This document shows positions 26,166-34,801 of a DNA stretch of 64,000 nt, piece after piece; the stretch's first letter is position 1, and each line of letters begins with the position of its first letter. Under the pieces are notes generated by a model, which saw only the letters and a program-made list of their open reading frames with translations, made no database searches and had not been told where the DNA came from. The stretch is from Candidatus Ozemobacteraceae bacterium (GTDB taxonomy: Bacteria > Muiribacteriota > Ozemobacteria > Ozemobacterales > Ozemobacteraceae). The DNA lies in contig DAOSOK010000002.1 in the NCBI GenBank assembly GCA_035373905.1, positions 1 through 64,000 on the forward strand. Reading direction: 5' to 3'. The translations under genes and the position numbers were made by a program.

Positions 26166-26322
26166 TCCTGGCCCGGGAAGCCCATCCGCGGCTCGAATCG
26201 AAGGTTCTTCCGGGTTTCCCGAAAATAGTGTACAATTGTGGCACTTTTCAATGACGCCCGGCCTTCGGGGGTGTTGCTGAGAGAACGAATCAGCTCTCAT
26301 TGCATGAACAGGAGTTGTATTG

Positions 26323-27216
26323 ATGAAGCGCATTGTCACGGCGGCCATACAGTTCGCAGCCAAGCCCATGGCGGTCGAAGAAAACATGGATCGCGCCTAC
26401 GCTCTGCTCACCGAGTGCCACAAGGCATCCAAGGCTGACCTCGTCGTCTTCCAGGAAAGCGTCACCACCGGCTTCACGCCGCTCGGCGGGGCCAAAGACC
26501 TCTGGAACGTTGTCGACACCATCCCCGGCAGGCTCACCGACAGGGTCGTGGCTTGGGCGAAAGAGTTCAACACCTATATCGTCTTCCCGACCTACGAACG
26601 CGGCAAACGCGAAGGTCAGGTGTACAACAGCGCCGCGCTGATAGGTCCCGAGGGCATTCTCGGGGTGTATCGCAAGACCCACCCGTTCCCCACCGAACGC
26701 CTCGAGGGCGGCGGCTGGACGACTCCCGGCAGCAAGCCGTTCTGTGTCGAGACCCCCATCGGCAACATCGGCATCGTGATCTGCTACGACGGCGACTTCC
26801 CGGAACTGGCCCGCGTGACCACCCTGCAGGGCGCCGAGATCATCTGCCGCCCCTCCGCGTTCATGCGCACCTTCGACCACTGGGAACTCACGAATCGCGC
26901 CCGCGCCTACGACAACCACGTCTACTGGATCGCAACCAACAGCGTCGGCGTCGATGCCAGCGGGTCCTACTTCTTCGGTTCCTCCATGATCATCCATCCC
27001 AGCGGCGTCAAGATGGCCCAGGCCCGCGCCAGCGACGAGTTCGTCTGGGCCGAACTCGACCCCGACCCGATCCGCACCGTCGTGCCGAACTCCTCGTCGC
27101 CCCAGATCTTCGACCACATCGAGGACCGCAACGTCGTCTCCTACACCGGCATCATGAAGACCGGCCGCTCCTCCTTCGAGCCGGCCCGCCGCGTTCCCTA
27201 CCAGCGCTGGCGGTGA
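26323..27216 (+). CDS. Carbon-nitrogen hydrolase (nitrilase superfamily)
   Basis: ATG at 26323 follows AGGAG by 10 nt; a TTG one codon earlier is in frame. The 297-aa protein has the complete Glu-Lys-Cys catalytic triad in order: Glu in VVFQESVTTGF, Lys in YRKTHPFPTE and Cys in VICYDGDFPELAR. It probably hydrolyses an amide or carbamoyl substrate in the cytoplasm; the last third (NSVGVDASGSYFFGSSMIIH) is typical of aliphatic amidase/N-carbamoylase branches. It precedes a CaiB-type CoA transferase by 117 nt, with a hairpin between. Confidence 0.92.
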   Translation: MKRIVTAAIQFAAKPMAVEENMDRAYALLTECHKASKADLVVFQESVTTGFTPLGGAKDLWNVVDTIPGRLTDRVVAWAKEFNTYIVFPTYERGKREGQVYNSAALIGPEGILGVYRKTHPFPTERLEGGGWTTPGSKPFCVETPIGNIGIVICYDGDFPELARVTTLQGAEIICRPSAFMRTFDHWELTNRARAYDNHVYWIATNSVGVDASGSYFFGSSMIIHPSGVKMAQARASDEFVWAELDPDPIRTVVPNSSSPQIFDHIEDRNVVSYTGIMKTGRSSFEPARRVPYQRWR

Positions 27217-27262
27217 ACGGTTCTCGCCGGACGACAAGATAGAATAGCGGATAGTATACCGT

Positions 27263-27286
27263 GACGGCGCTCTCCGGAGCGCCGTC
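27263..27286 (+). terminator. GC-rich hairpin between nitrilase and CoA-transferase genes
   Basis: A 10-bp perfect stem (GACGGCGCTC with its complement, loop TCCG) lies in the 117-nt gap. It lacks a T run, so termination may be partial. Confidence 0.5.
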
Positions 27287-27333
27287 GCCGACTTCTCAGA
27301 CACATCAAGCAAAACGGAAACGGAAACGGAACG

Positions 27334-28563
27334 ATGAACAAAAAAGCGAATGAAAACCTCTCGCCGAAGGACGCGGCGAAGGGCCCTCTCGACGGCATCG
27401 TCGTGATCGACCTTACGCGCGTCCTCGCCGGCCCCTACTGTTCGATGATGCTCGCCGACATGGGCGCGACCGTGATCAAGATCGAGAGGCCCGAGGGGGG
27501 CGACGATGCCCGCGCGTTTACCCCATTCGTGAACGGCGAGAGCGCCTACTTCATGAGCATCAACCGGGGCAAGAAGAGCGTCACCCTGAATCTCAAGTCC
27601 GAACGCGGCCGCGGGATTCTGATCGATCTGGTCAAAAAAGCCGACGTCCTGATCGAGAATTTCAAGCCCGGCGTCATGGCCAAGCTGGGCCTGGCCTACG
27701 AAGAGCTCGCGAAACATAATCCGCGGCTCATTTATGCGGCGTCGTCCGGGTTCGGTCAGAACGGCCCCTACAGCGACCGGCCGGCTTACGACCTGATCAT
27801 CCAGGGAATGGGCGGCCTGATGAGCATCACCGGCCCGAACGCCGAAACCCCCTCGAAAGTCGGCAGCTCGGTTGCCGACATCTTTGCCGGCATGTTCACC
27901 GCCATCGGCATTCTTGGGGCCCTCCACGCCCGCGAGCGGACCGGCCGCGGCCAGATGGTCGACGTCGGCATGCTCGACTGCATGGTCGCGATCCTCGAAA
28001 ACGCGATCGCCCGCTTCGCCGCCACCGGAAAGGATCCGGTGCCGATCGGAAACGCGCATCCGTCGATCTCCCCCTTCGCGACCGTCACGACCTCCGACGG
28101 AGCCATCAACATCGCCTGCGGCAACGACGAGCTGTGGAAGAAGTTCTGCCGCCTCGCCGGCCTCGACGAGCTGATCGAGGATGCCCGGTTCAGGACGAAT
28201 GGCGACCGCGTCAAACACTGGGCTGACCTGCAAAAGCTGATCAACGCGGCGATGAAAAAGAAGACGACCGACGCATGGATGGCGATCCTCCAGCCGGGCG
28301 GCATCCCCTGCGGCCCCATCAACCCGATCAGCCGGGTCATGGAAGACCCGCACCTGCTCGCGCGGAAGATGCTCGTCGAGGTCGCGCATCCCGTCGCCGG
28401 CCTGATGAAGATTCCCGGCGTGCCGATCAAGTTCTCCGATACCCTCTCGGAAGTCCGCGGCCCCGCTCCCCTGCTGGGCGAGCATACCGCCGCGGTCCTG
28501 GGCGAGATGCTCGGGCTGGGCCCCGTCGAGATCGAGTCCCTCAAGGCCCAGCAGGTGATCTGA
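27334..28563 (+). CDS. CaiB/BaiF family (class III) CoA-transferase
   Basis: The 409-aa protein shows the family N terminus (LDGIVVIDLTRVLAGPYCSM, then MLADMGATVIKIERPEGGDD) and the region around the catalytic Asp, GPYSDRPAYDLIIQGMGGLM, with GRGQMVDVGMLDCM later. Class III enzymes move CoA between acyl-CoA and a free acid through an Asp-acyl anhydride. The substrate could be formyl/oxalyl, carnitine-like or succinyl. Upstream is a nitrilase-type hydrolase, which may supply the carboxylic acid, but the pairing is only positional. Confidence 0.94.
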   Translation: MNKKANENLSPKDAAKGPLDGIVVIDLTRVLAGPYCSMMLADMGATVIKIERPEGGDDARAFTPFVNGESAYFMSINRGKKSVTLNLKSERGRGILIDLVKKADVLIENFKPGVMAKLGLAYEELAKHNPRLIYAASSGFGQNGPYSDRPAYDLIIQGMGGLMSITGPNAETPSKVGSSVADIFAGMFTAIGILGALHARERTGRGQMVDVGMLDCMVAILENAIARFAATGKDPVPIGNAHPSISPFATVTTSDGAINIACGNDELWKKFCRLAGLDELIEDARFRTNGDRVKHWADLQKLINAAMKKKTTDAWMAILQPGGIPCGPINPISRVMEDPHLLARKMLVEVAHPVAGLMKIPGVPIKFSDTLSEVRGPAPLLGEHTAAVLGEMLGLGPVEIESLKAQQVI

Positions 28564-28587
28564 CCGGACTCCGCAGGCGGGAAAAAT

Positions 28588-28660
28588 TCGCCGCCGGCCT
28601 CTTCCTTACGGGAGGGCCGGCGGTGCGCTGTTCTATGTTATAAACTATTTTATGTGGTGA
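28588..28660. terminator. Bidirectional hairpin between convergent genes, with AT-rich box
   Basis: A 9-bp stem core (CCGCCGGCC ... GGCCGGCGG) with a further partly paired loop lies about 25-60 nt after the CoA-transferase stop. The following AT-rich box, TTATAAACTATTTTATG, reaches the end of the convergent nitroreductase gene and could serve as the downstream tract in either direction. Confidence 0.6.
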
Positions 28661-29472
28661 ATGCCTGCCGGGGCGTGCTGGACGGCGCGATGGTAGGTCA
28701 CGGCGGGCTTTCCGAACAGCATGACGTACCCGATCAGGTTTTCTTCCGGGATGCCCAGCCAGGTCTTGAACTTCGGGGCGATGTCGTTGAACGCCCAGGT
28801 GGCAAGGCCGCACCAGAGGGTGCCGAGTCCCAGCGACTGGGCGAACAGCTCGAACTGGGTCATGGCGATGATGCAGTCCTGTTCGGGGGTCGCGATCGAG
28901 GTGGGGGCCGAGACGATCAGCATGTGGGGGGCGCGCCGGAAGATCGCGTCGATGTTCTTCTCGCGCCAGAGTGGAACGAAATCCCCAAAGAACTTGAGGT
29001 CGGGCGGAAGCTGGTCAGCTTTCGAGCGGGCCTCGATGATGTCGAGGAGCTCGGTGCGGATCTTCGTCATGACGGCCCGGTCATCGACGACGCTGAAAAA
29101 GACCTTGCGCGAGTTGCACCCGGTGGGAGCGTGCGCGGTGACGTCGAGAAGACGCTGGATCAGGTCGGGCGGCAGATTCTCGTCGAGATACCGGCGCACG
29201 GAGCGTCGGCCTTTGATGAGCGCTTCCATCTTGTCGGCATCCGGGAACCGCCCCTTGATCTGGGTTGATGCGGCCGGGTTCTTGCCGAAAATCGAAATGG
29301 CGCCGGTCGGGCAGACGGCGAGGCAGTGCTGGCATTTGATGCACTTCACCTCTTTCTCGGCCTTGATCGCCGGAGCGCCGGACTCGAGCGAGATGATGAG
29401 GGAGGGACAGTCCGCAGCGCAGGCGCCGCACTTGGTACAGCGGGTTGTATCGACCACGAAGTCGAGTGGCAT
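28645..29472 (-). CDS. Nitroreductase with N-terminal two-cluster ferredoxin domain
   Basis: The start at 29472 (MPLDFVVDTTRCTKCGACAA) gives 275 aa. Residues 1-65 carry two CxxCxxCxxxCP motifs for [4Fe-4S] clusters (CTKCGACAADCP and CIKCQHCLAVCP). The rest is an FMN-dependent nitroreductase fold (RRSVRRYLDENLPPDLIQRL; HAPTGCNSRKVFF; GLGTLWCGLATWAF). Such fusions feed ferredoxin electrons to the flavin. The physiological acceptor is unknown. The protein is cytoplasmic and common in strict anaerobes, and its gene converges on the CoA-transferase gene. Confidence 0.94.
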   Translation of the reverse strand: MPLDFVVDTTRCTKCGACAADCPSLIISLESGAPAIKAEKEVKCIKCQHCLAVCPTGAISIFGKNPAASTQIKGRFPDADKMEALIKGRRSVRRYLDENLPPDLIQRLLDVTAHAPTGCNSRKVFFSVVDDRAVMTKIRTELLDIIEARSKADQLPPDLKFFGDFVPLWREKNIDAIFRRAPHMLIVSAPTSIATPEQDCIIAMTQFELFAQSLGLGTLWCGLATWAFNDIAPKFKTWLGIPEENLIGYVMLFGKPAVTYHRAVQHAPAGIHHIK

Positions 29473-29604
29473 GGTGAACCTCTCACGGGTGGATTTTGCC
29501 TCATTCAATCATGAAGCGGGCGGATTTGTAAAGCGGCGCAGTCGGCGATGACCGGGAGAGCGGAAATACGCTCTCGGGAAGCGGGTTGCATGATCAGGTT
29601 TTGA

Positions 29605-29634
29605 TTGACATGGCCGGGGGGACGGGGGTATAGT
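29605..29634 (+). promoter_or_regulatory. Promoter of the hydrogenase operon
   Basis: A perfect -35 TTGACA (29605-29610) is followed after 18 nt by TATAGT (29629-29634), about 80 nt before the first codon of the HypC-HydE gene. This is the best sigma70-type promoter in the window. It argues against an upstream extension of the coding frame to a TTG at 29605. Confidence 0.65.
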
Positions 29635-29712
29635 CTCTGGACCGATCTCGCCCGCGCTTGCGGGGCGTCAGAAAGGGATAAGGTCGCCGTCGTCGCGGCT
29701 CCCAGACATCGA

Positions 29713-31062
29713 ATGTGCTACTCAATACCGGGAAAGGTCGTGCGCATCGAGGGACGGAACGTCACCGTCGAGTATTTTGGCGAGCCTCGTCGCGCGATCA
29801 GCGAGATGCACGACCTCACCGTCGGTGACTACGTCTACGCCCAGGGCGGTTTCGTCATCCAGCGCATCCCCGCTACCGAAGCTGATTCCGTGCTGGCCTT
29901 CTGGAAGGAGACCTTCTTCGAACTCCAGGAGCGCGACCTCCAGCTTTCGCGGCTCCGACTCGACGACAGTTCGATCGATCGCGGCCTGCTGAGCCTGTTT
30001 GACCGTGCCCTAGAGGAGCGGCCCGTAACCGACGACGATCTCGAACAGCTTCTTACCCTCGAATCGCCGTCCGAGGTCGAGTATCTGTTCCGCGTCGCGA
30101 ACTTCCTCCGCCATAAACGCCAGGGAAACTCCTGCTGCGTGCATGGGATCATCGAGTTCTCGAGCCACTGCTCCGGTGCCTGTCTCTATTGCGGTCTCTC
30201 GGCCGGAAATACGGCGCTCCCGCGGTACAGGCTCGATCGGGATGCCCTGCTGGGCGCGGTGCGCGAAGCGGTCGAAATCTGGGGGTTCAAGACGCTGGTG
30301 CTCCAGTCGGGCGAGGACGCCGGCCGTACCGTCGATGAACTGGTCGAAATCATCGCCGAAATCAAGGCCCGGTGGCCGCTGCTGCTGTTCATCAGCGTCG
30401 GCGAGATCAGCATCGACGCTCTTCGGCGTTGCTACGATGCGGGTGCCCGGGGCCTGTTGATGCGCTTCGAGACCTCGAATCCCGATCTCTACGCGCGCAT
30501 GCGGCCGGGGCGACGGCTCGAGGACCGGCTAACCCTGCTTCGCGCCGCCCGCGAGACGGGCTATCTGCTGATCACCGGCGGTCTCGTGGGCCTGCCCGGC
30601 CAGACGGTCCGCGACCTGGTCGGCGACATCCGCACCGCCGTTTCCCTGCAGCCCGACATGTTCTCGTTCGGGCCGCTGGTGCCGCACCCCGCGACCCCGC
30701 TCGCCGGAGCCGTCGCCGCGGGAACGCTGATGATGACCCGCAAACTCATGGCGGCCTGCCGTATCGCCGAACCGCGCGACGCCAGGCTCGTCGTGACGAC
30801 CGCGTTCGAAACCCTCGAGCCGCGTGCCCGCGAGATGGGGCTGACGGCCGGGGCGAACTCCCTGATGTTGAACCTGACGCCCGAAGCCGTGCGGCCCGCC
30901 TACGACCTGTATCCGGGGCGGGCCCACGCGCATGAGAGCGTTGCCGGCCAGATCGAAGACGCGCTGGCGCTGCTGAACCGGCTCGGCCGGGCCCCCACCG
31001 ATCTCGGGGCCGGAAACGGGCTCGGAATCGGCGGCGCGGAGACGTCCGAGACAGCGAGGTGA
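29713..31062 (+). CDS. HypC-HydE fusion: hydrogenase maturation chaperone plus radical SAM maturase
   Basis: The ATG at 29713 places Cys at position 2 (MCYSIPGKVVRIEGRNVTVE), as HypC chaperones require to hold the Fe(CN)2CO unit. Residues 1-75 are HypC/HupF-like (VGDYVYAQGGFVIQRI), but the conserved His of VHxGF is Gln. From about residue 90 the 449-aa protein is a HydE-type radical SAM enzyme: IIEFSSHCSGACLYCGLSAG with CX3CX2C at C153/C157/C160, LVLQSGEDAG, RFETSNPDLYARMRPGR and GGLVGLPGQT. HydE matures [FeFe] hydrogenases, yet this gene starts a [NiFe] Ech operon (5 nt before echA) and no [FeFe] hydrogenase, HydF or HydG is in the window. A role in making or loading an Fe-CO/CN precursor of the [NiFe] site is inferred. 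Confidence 0.88.
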   Translation: MCYSIPGKVVRIEGRNVTVEYFGEPRRAISEMHDLTVGDYVYAQGGFVIQRIPATEADSVLAFWKETFFELQERDLQLSRLRLDDSSIDRGLLSLFDRALEERPVTDDDLEQLLTLESPSEVEYLFRVANFLRHKRQGNSCCVHGIIEFSSHCSGACLYCGLSAGNTALPRYRLDRDALLGAVREAVEIWGFKTLVLQSGEDAGRTVDELVEIIAEIKARWPLLLFISVGEISIDALRRCYDAGARGLLMRFETSNPDLYARMRPGRRLEDRLTLLRAARETGYLLITGGLVGLPGQTVRDLVGDIRTAVSLQPDMFSFGPLVPHPATPLAGAVAAGTLMMTRKLMAACRIAEPRDARLVVTTAFETLEPRAREMGLTAGANSLMLNLTPEAVRPAYDLYPGRAHAHESVAGQIEDALALLNRLGRAPTDLGAGNGLGIGGAETSETAR

Positions 31063-31066
31063 AATC

Positions 31067-32968
31067 ATGGTGTCCTGGCTCCTGATCGTCCTAATCGCCG
31101 GTCCGATCCTGTTCGGACTCGGCATCCTGCTCGTTCCGGCCCGCGAACTCCGGGTCGGTCTGACGCTCGCCGCCGCCGGCGTCACGGCCGCAGCCGCGCT
31201 CTTCCTGTCACGGTGGGGCCCCGCTTACGGCGAGATTCACGCCTCATCGCACGCCCTGCCGATCCTTCTCGACTGGCTGATGATCGCCGCCGTCATCGCG
31301 ATCGGGCACTTCACCAGGCATACGGCGGTTCTCGTGATGGGCGTCGTTCAGGCCGCCATGGGGCTCGCCCTGGAATTCCTGCCGCGCGCGCCGCAGACGG
31401 CCACCCAGGCGGCGTTCGTGTTCGACCAGCTCTCGCTGATTCTCGTCCTGATCACATCCGTCGTAGGTGCGCTGGTTCTCGTCTACGCCGTAGGCTATAT
31501 GGACCGGCACGAGCACCACGGGCCGCAAGGCCAGGCGGACCAGGGCCGGTTCTTCTTTTTCCTGACCGCCTTCCTCGGGGCCATGAACGGCCTCGTGCTG
31601 GCCAACGACATGCGCTGGCTGTCGGCGTTCTGGGAAGCCACCACGCTATGTTCGTTTTTCCTCATCGGGCACGACCGCACGCCCGAAGCCGACCACAGCG
31701 CCCGTCGGGCCATTCTCATCAACGTGTTCGGCGGAATGTGCCTGCAGACAGGCTGGCTCGTGGCCGTTCTCAAAGGGAACGGCGACGCGCTGACCACCTT
31801 GAACCAGGCTCATACCCTCGTCCCGCTGGCGTTCCTGGCCGTCGCAGCCATGACGAAGTCGGCGCAGATGCCGTTCCAAAGCTGGCTTCTCGGTGCCATG
31901 CTCGCCCCAACGCCCGTTTCGGCGCTCCTCCACTCGAGCACGATGGTGAACGCCGGCGTGTATCTCATGATGCGAATGGCACCCGGCTACGGCGGTTCGA
32001 GACTCGCAACGGTCATCGCGCTCGCCGGGGCGTTCTCGTTCATGGCCACCTCGGCCCTCGCCGTCGGCCAGAGTAACGGAAAAAAGGTCCTGGCCTACTC
32101 GACGATCGCGAATCTGGCCCTGATCATCGCCTGTGCGGGCATGTCCACGCCGCTCGGCTACGCGGCCGCCTTCCTGCTGATCGTGTTCCACGCGATCACA
32201 AAGGGACTGCTGTTCATCTGCATGGGCACGATCGAACAGGCGATCGGCAGCCGCGATATCGAGGACATGCACGGCATGATGAAAAAAATGCCCTTCACGA
32301 CCGTAATCGCCATCGTCGGCATGATCGCGATGCTGATGCCGCCGTTCGGCGTTCTCCTCGGAAAATGGATCGCGATCGAGACCGCCGTCCACTCGCCGGT
32401 CGTGATGCTGATGATCGTTCTCGGAAGCGCTCTCACCGTCGTGTTCTGGGCCAAATGGCTCGGCCGCATCGTGACCGTTTCATACCACCACAAATACACG
32501 ATGGAGGAACTCCCTCCCGTCATGAGCGGTTCGATGCTGGCGCTGGGCATCGCGACTCTTTTGAGCGGGTTCTTCGCGTTCCCGCTCTTCGAGCGTTTCA
32601 TCAAGCCGTTGGCCAGAGTGATGTTTCCCCTCTCGAGCCAGACCGATGCATCCTGGAAGATGCTCCAGATGACGGAGTCCTTCATGACCTGGCCCATCTA
32701 CGCGCTCGCCGCCCTGCTCGTCGGCTCGGTTCTGCTGATGTTCAGGTCCGTCCACGACGGGAAGATCCGAAGGCCGTTCATGTGCGGGGAAAACGTCACC
32801 GACGGACAGTTGTCGTACGAATTCCGCAGCATCATGGACCGCAGGGAAGTCGCGATGTCGCGAAGCTACTACTTCGCTTCCATCTTCGGCGAGGAAAGCG
32901 TCACCTCCTGGGCCGACCCCGTCGCGCTGGCCCTTGTTCTCAGCCTGTTCGGAGTGATCGCGATATGA
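31067..32968 (+). CDS. echA: Ech-type hydrogenase membrane subunit A (NuoL/antiporter-like)
   Basis: The 633-aa integral membrane protein belongs to the proton-antiporter family shared with NuoL and HyfB. It has about 14-16 transmembrane helices, the conserved Glu helix SAFWEATTLCSFFLIGHD, and the Lys helix MTKSAQMPFQSWLLGAMLAP followed by TPVSALLHSSTMVNAGVYLM. It should carry out ion translocation driven by ferredoxin oxidation. It starts 4 nt after the HypC-HydE gene with AGGTG upstream, and its stop overlaps echB as ATGA. The length and gene order fit EchA of six-subunit Ech hydrogenases. Confidence 0.93.
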   Translation: MVSWLLIVLIAGPILFGLGILLVPARELRVGLTLAAAGVTAAAALFLSRWGPAYGEIHASSHALPILLDWLMIAAVIAIGHFTRHTAVLVMGVVQAAMGLALEFLPRAPQTATQAAFVFDQLSLILVLITSVVGALVLVYAVGYMDRHEHHGPQGQADQGRFFFFLTAFLGAMNGLVLANDMRWLSAFWEATTLCSFFLIGHDRTPEADHSARRAILINVFGGMCLQTGWLVAVLKGNGDALTTLNQAHTLVPLAFLAVAAMTKSAQMPFQSWLLGAMLAPTPVSALLHSSTMVNAGVYLMMRMAPGYGGSRLATVIALAGAFSFMATSALAVGQSNGKKVLAYSTIANLALIIACAGMSTPLGYAAAFLLIVFHAITKGLLFICMGTIEQAIGSRDIEDMHGMMKKMPFTTVIAIVGMIAMLMPPFGVLLGKWIAIETAVHSPVVMLMIVLGSALTVVFWAKWLGRIVTVSYHHKYTMEELPPVMSGSMLALGIATLLSGFFAFPLFERFIKPLARVMFPLSSQTDASWKMLQMTESFMTWPIYALAALLVGSVLLMFRSVHDGKIRRPFMCGENVTDGQLSYEFRSIMDRREVAMSRSYYFASIFGEESVTSWADPVALALVLSLFGVIAI

Positions 32969-33825
32969 TGACGAACATGACTCAGGTGGTGATCGCGCTC
33001 GTTGCCGTTCTCCTCGCGCCGGCGGTGGGGGCGCTTCTTCAGGGAATCGACCGCATCGTCAACGCCCGGATGCAGAGCCGCGTCGGCCCGCCGCTCCTCC
33101 AGCCCGTATACGACGTGATGAAGCTGCTCGGCAAGGAAGTCGTGATGCTCAACCGCACGCAGATTCTGTATGCCTGGCTTCACCTCTTCTTCCTGATGCT
33201 CGCCACGGCCCTGGTGGTTCTCGGCCAGGACATGATCATGATCCTGCTGGTTCTCGCCGTGAGCACGATCGCCCTCATCCTCGGGGGGATGTGCGTCCGC
33301 TCGCCCTACAGCCGCATCGGAAGCCAGCGCGAGATCATGCAGATGCTCTCGTACGAGCCGATTCTCGTCATGCTCGTCATCGGCATCTTCCTGACCAACG
33401 GCAGCTTCATGGCGCGTGACATCACCCTCGCCGGAAAACCGCTGCTGCTGACCCTGCCGCTGATCTTCTTCGCGTTCCTCCTGGTGACCGCGATCAAGCT
33501 GAAAAAATCGCCGTTCGACCTGGCGACGTCGCATCACGGTCACCAGGAGATCGTCAAGGGCATCACGATCGAGTATGCGGGTCCGTATCTCGCTGTCCTC
33601 GAGATCGCCCACTGGTATGAAACCGCGCTGGTGTTCCTCGTTCTGGCCGCCTTCTGGGCCACCAACTGGAAAATAGGAATACTGATCGCTATTATATCTT
33701 ACGGTATAGAGATTCTGTTCGACAACCTGTGCGCCCGCCTGACCTACCAGTGGATGCTCTCCCACATGTGGACGGTCGGCCTCGGTCTCTCGGTGACGAA
33801 CCTGATCTGGCTCTACTGGAAATGA
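32965..33825 (+). CDS. echB: Ech-type hydrogenase membrane subunit B (NuoH-like)
   Basis: The ATG at 32965 overlaps the echA stop (ATGA). The 286-aa protein has about eight transmembrane helices and the NuoH family loop GIDRIVNARMQSRVGPPLLQ plus KKSPFDLATSHHGHQEIVKG with conserved acidic residues, which contact the soluble hydrogenase module. It anchors the peripheral arm and links redox chemistry to ion flow. An AT-rich box at 33671-33712 encodes the helix KIGILIAIISYGIEILF. Confidence 0.94.
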   Translation: MMTNMTQVVIALVAVLLAPAVGALLQGIDRIVNARMQSRVGPPLLQPVYDVMKLLGKEVVMLNRTQILYAWLHLFFLMLATALVVLGQDMIMILLVLAVSTIALILGGMCVRSPYSRIGSQREIMQMLSYEPILVMLVIGIFLTNGSFMARDITLAGKPLLLTLPLIFFAFLLVTAIKLKKSPFDLATSHHGHQEIVKGITIEYAGPYLAVLEIAHWYETALVFLVLAAFWATNWKIGILIAIISYGIEILFDNLCARLTYQWMLSHMWTVGLGLSVTNLIWLYWK

Positions 33826-33842
33826 AAGAAGGGGAATGAATC

Positions 33843-34400
33843 GTGATCGGCTGCGTCGACCGCTCACCCTGGATCGTCCATTACAACTGCAACAGCTGCA
33901 ACGGCTGCGACATCGAACTGCTGGCGTGCCTTACGCCGCTGTATGACCTCGAGCGGTTCGGCGTCCTGCACGTCGGCAACCCCAAGCATGCGGACATTCT
34001 CGTGGTCACCGGCTCGGTGAACCATCGCAACGCCCGCGTGCTGAAAAACGTCTACGACCAGATGCCCGGTCCCCGGATGGTCGTGGCGATGGGTGCGTGC
34101 GGCTCGACCGGCGGCATCTTCGCCGATTGCTACAACGTGCTGGGTGGCGTCGAGAAGGTCATTCCGGTCGATGTCTGGATTCCCGGCTGCCCTCCCAAGC
34201 CGGAAGCGATTATCGACGGCATGGTCAGGGCCGTCCAGCTGTGGAAGGCCAATCCGGCGTTCCAGCCACAGGGCGGCGCGGCCCGCATGTCCCTGATCCG
34301 CAGACCACCGGCTTCGGCGGCCCGGCCCGTCACCCCGGCCGCCGCCGCACAGCCGACGCAGAACGAGGAGGCAGATCCCGATGGCCGTCAATCTTCCTGA
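33843..34400 (+). CDS. echC: Ech-type [NiFe] hydrogenase small subunit (NuoB-like)
   Basis: The GTG start at 33843 follows GAAGGGG. The 185-aa protein holds the proximal [4Fe-4S] cluster next to the [NiFe] site: Cys pattern NCNSCNGCDIELLACLTPLY, then VAMGACGSTGGIF and WIPGCPPKPEAIIDGM. This is the single-cluster small subunit of group 4 hydrogenases and complex I. The C-terminal 40 residues are Ala/Pro-rich and variable. Its 3' end overlaps echD by 20 nt. Confidence 0.95.
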   Translation: MIGCVDRSPWIVHYNCNSCNGCDIELLACLTPLYDLERFGVLHVGNPKHADILVVTGSVNHRNARVLKNVYDQMPGPRMVVAMGACGSTGGIFADCYNVLGGVEKVIPVDVWIPGCPPKPEAIIDGMVRAVQLWKANPAFQPQGGAARMSLIRRPPASAARPVTPAAAAQPTQNEEADPDGRQSS

Positions 34401-34794
34401 TCTGACCGATCTGACCGTCGATACCATCGACGACGCGGTCGCCGAAAAGCATCGCACCGGCTGGCGCTTCGTCACCATGACCTGCGTCGACAGGGGCGAC
34501 GGGCTCGACCTGATGTACCACTTCGACAAGGAATACCGGCTCGTCACGCTGCGGCTGAGGGTTGGGCATGGCCAGGCGGTTCCCAGCGTGTCGAACGTCT
34601 ACTTCGCTGCGGCCGTCGTCGAGAACGAGGTGAAGGACATGTTCGGCGTCCCGTTCACCGGCCTTGCGATCGACTTCGGTGGCCGGTTCCTGCTCACCGA
34701 GAATGCCCCAAAGGCGCCGCAGTGCCGCGAAGGCTCGGGCATCGATCTGCGGCTGAAACAGCCGGCCGAACCGTCGTCAACGGGAGGAAACTGA
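34381..34794 (+). CDS. echD: Ech-type hydrogenase subunit D (NuoC-like)
   Basis: ATG at 34381 with GAGGAGG upstream gives a 137-aa NuoC-like protein (RFVTMTCVDRGDGLDLMYHF; ENEVKDMFGVPFTGLAIDF). It has no cofactor and structurally supports the large subunit in the peripheral arm. The gene overlaps echC by 20 nt and precedes echE by 7 nt, the canonical ech order. Confidence 0.92.
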   Translation: MAVNLPDLTDLTVDTIDDAVAEKHRTGWRFVTMTCVDRGDGLDLMYHFDKEYRLVTLRLRVGHGQAVPSVSNVYFAAAVVENEVKDMFGVPFTGLAIDFGGRFLLTENAPKAPQCREGSGIDLRLKQPAEPSSTGGN

Positions 34795-34801
34795 TCACGC
34801 C

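Noticed and set aside
26245..26310. A possible TPP (thi-box) riboswitch before the nitrilase gene, suggested by GGGGGTGTTGCTGAGAG
   Set aside because: Only the CTGAGA-like part fits; the second conserved arm is missing, the space before the ATG is too short and the gene is not a thiamin gene.
29605..29712. A longer N terminus for the HypC-HydE protein from TTG 29605
   Set aside because: The TTG is part of a consensus -35 box and the HypC family requires Cys directly after the start Met, which is met only at 29713.
29713..31062. Evidence for an [FeFe] hydrogenase because of the HydE domain
   Set aside because: No HydA H-cluster motifs, HydF or HydG are present; all structural genes are of the [NiFe] Ech type.
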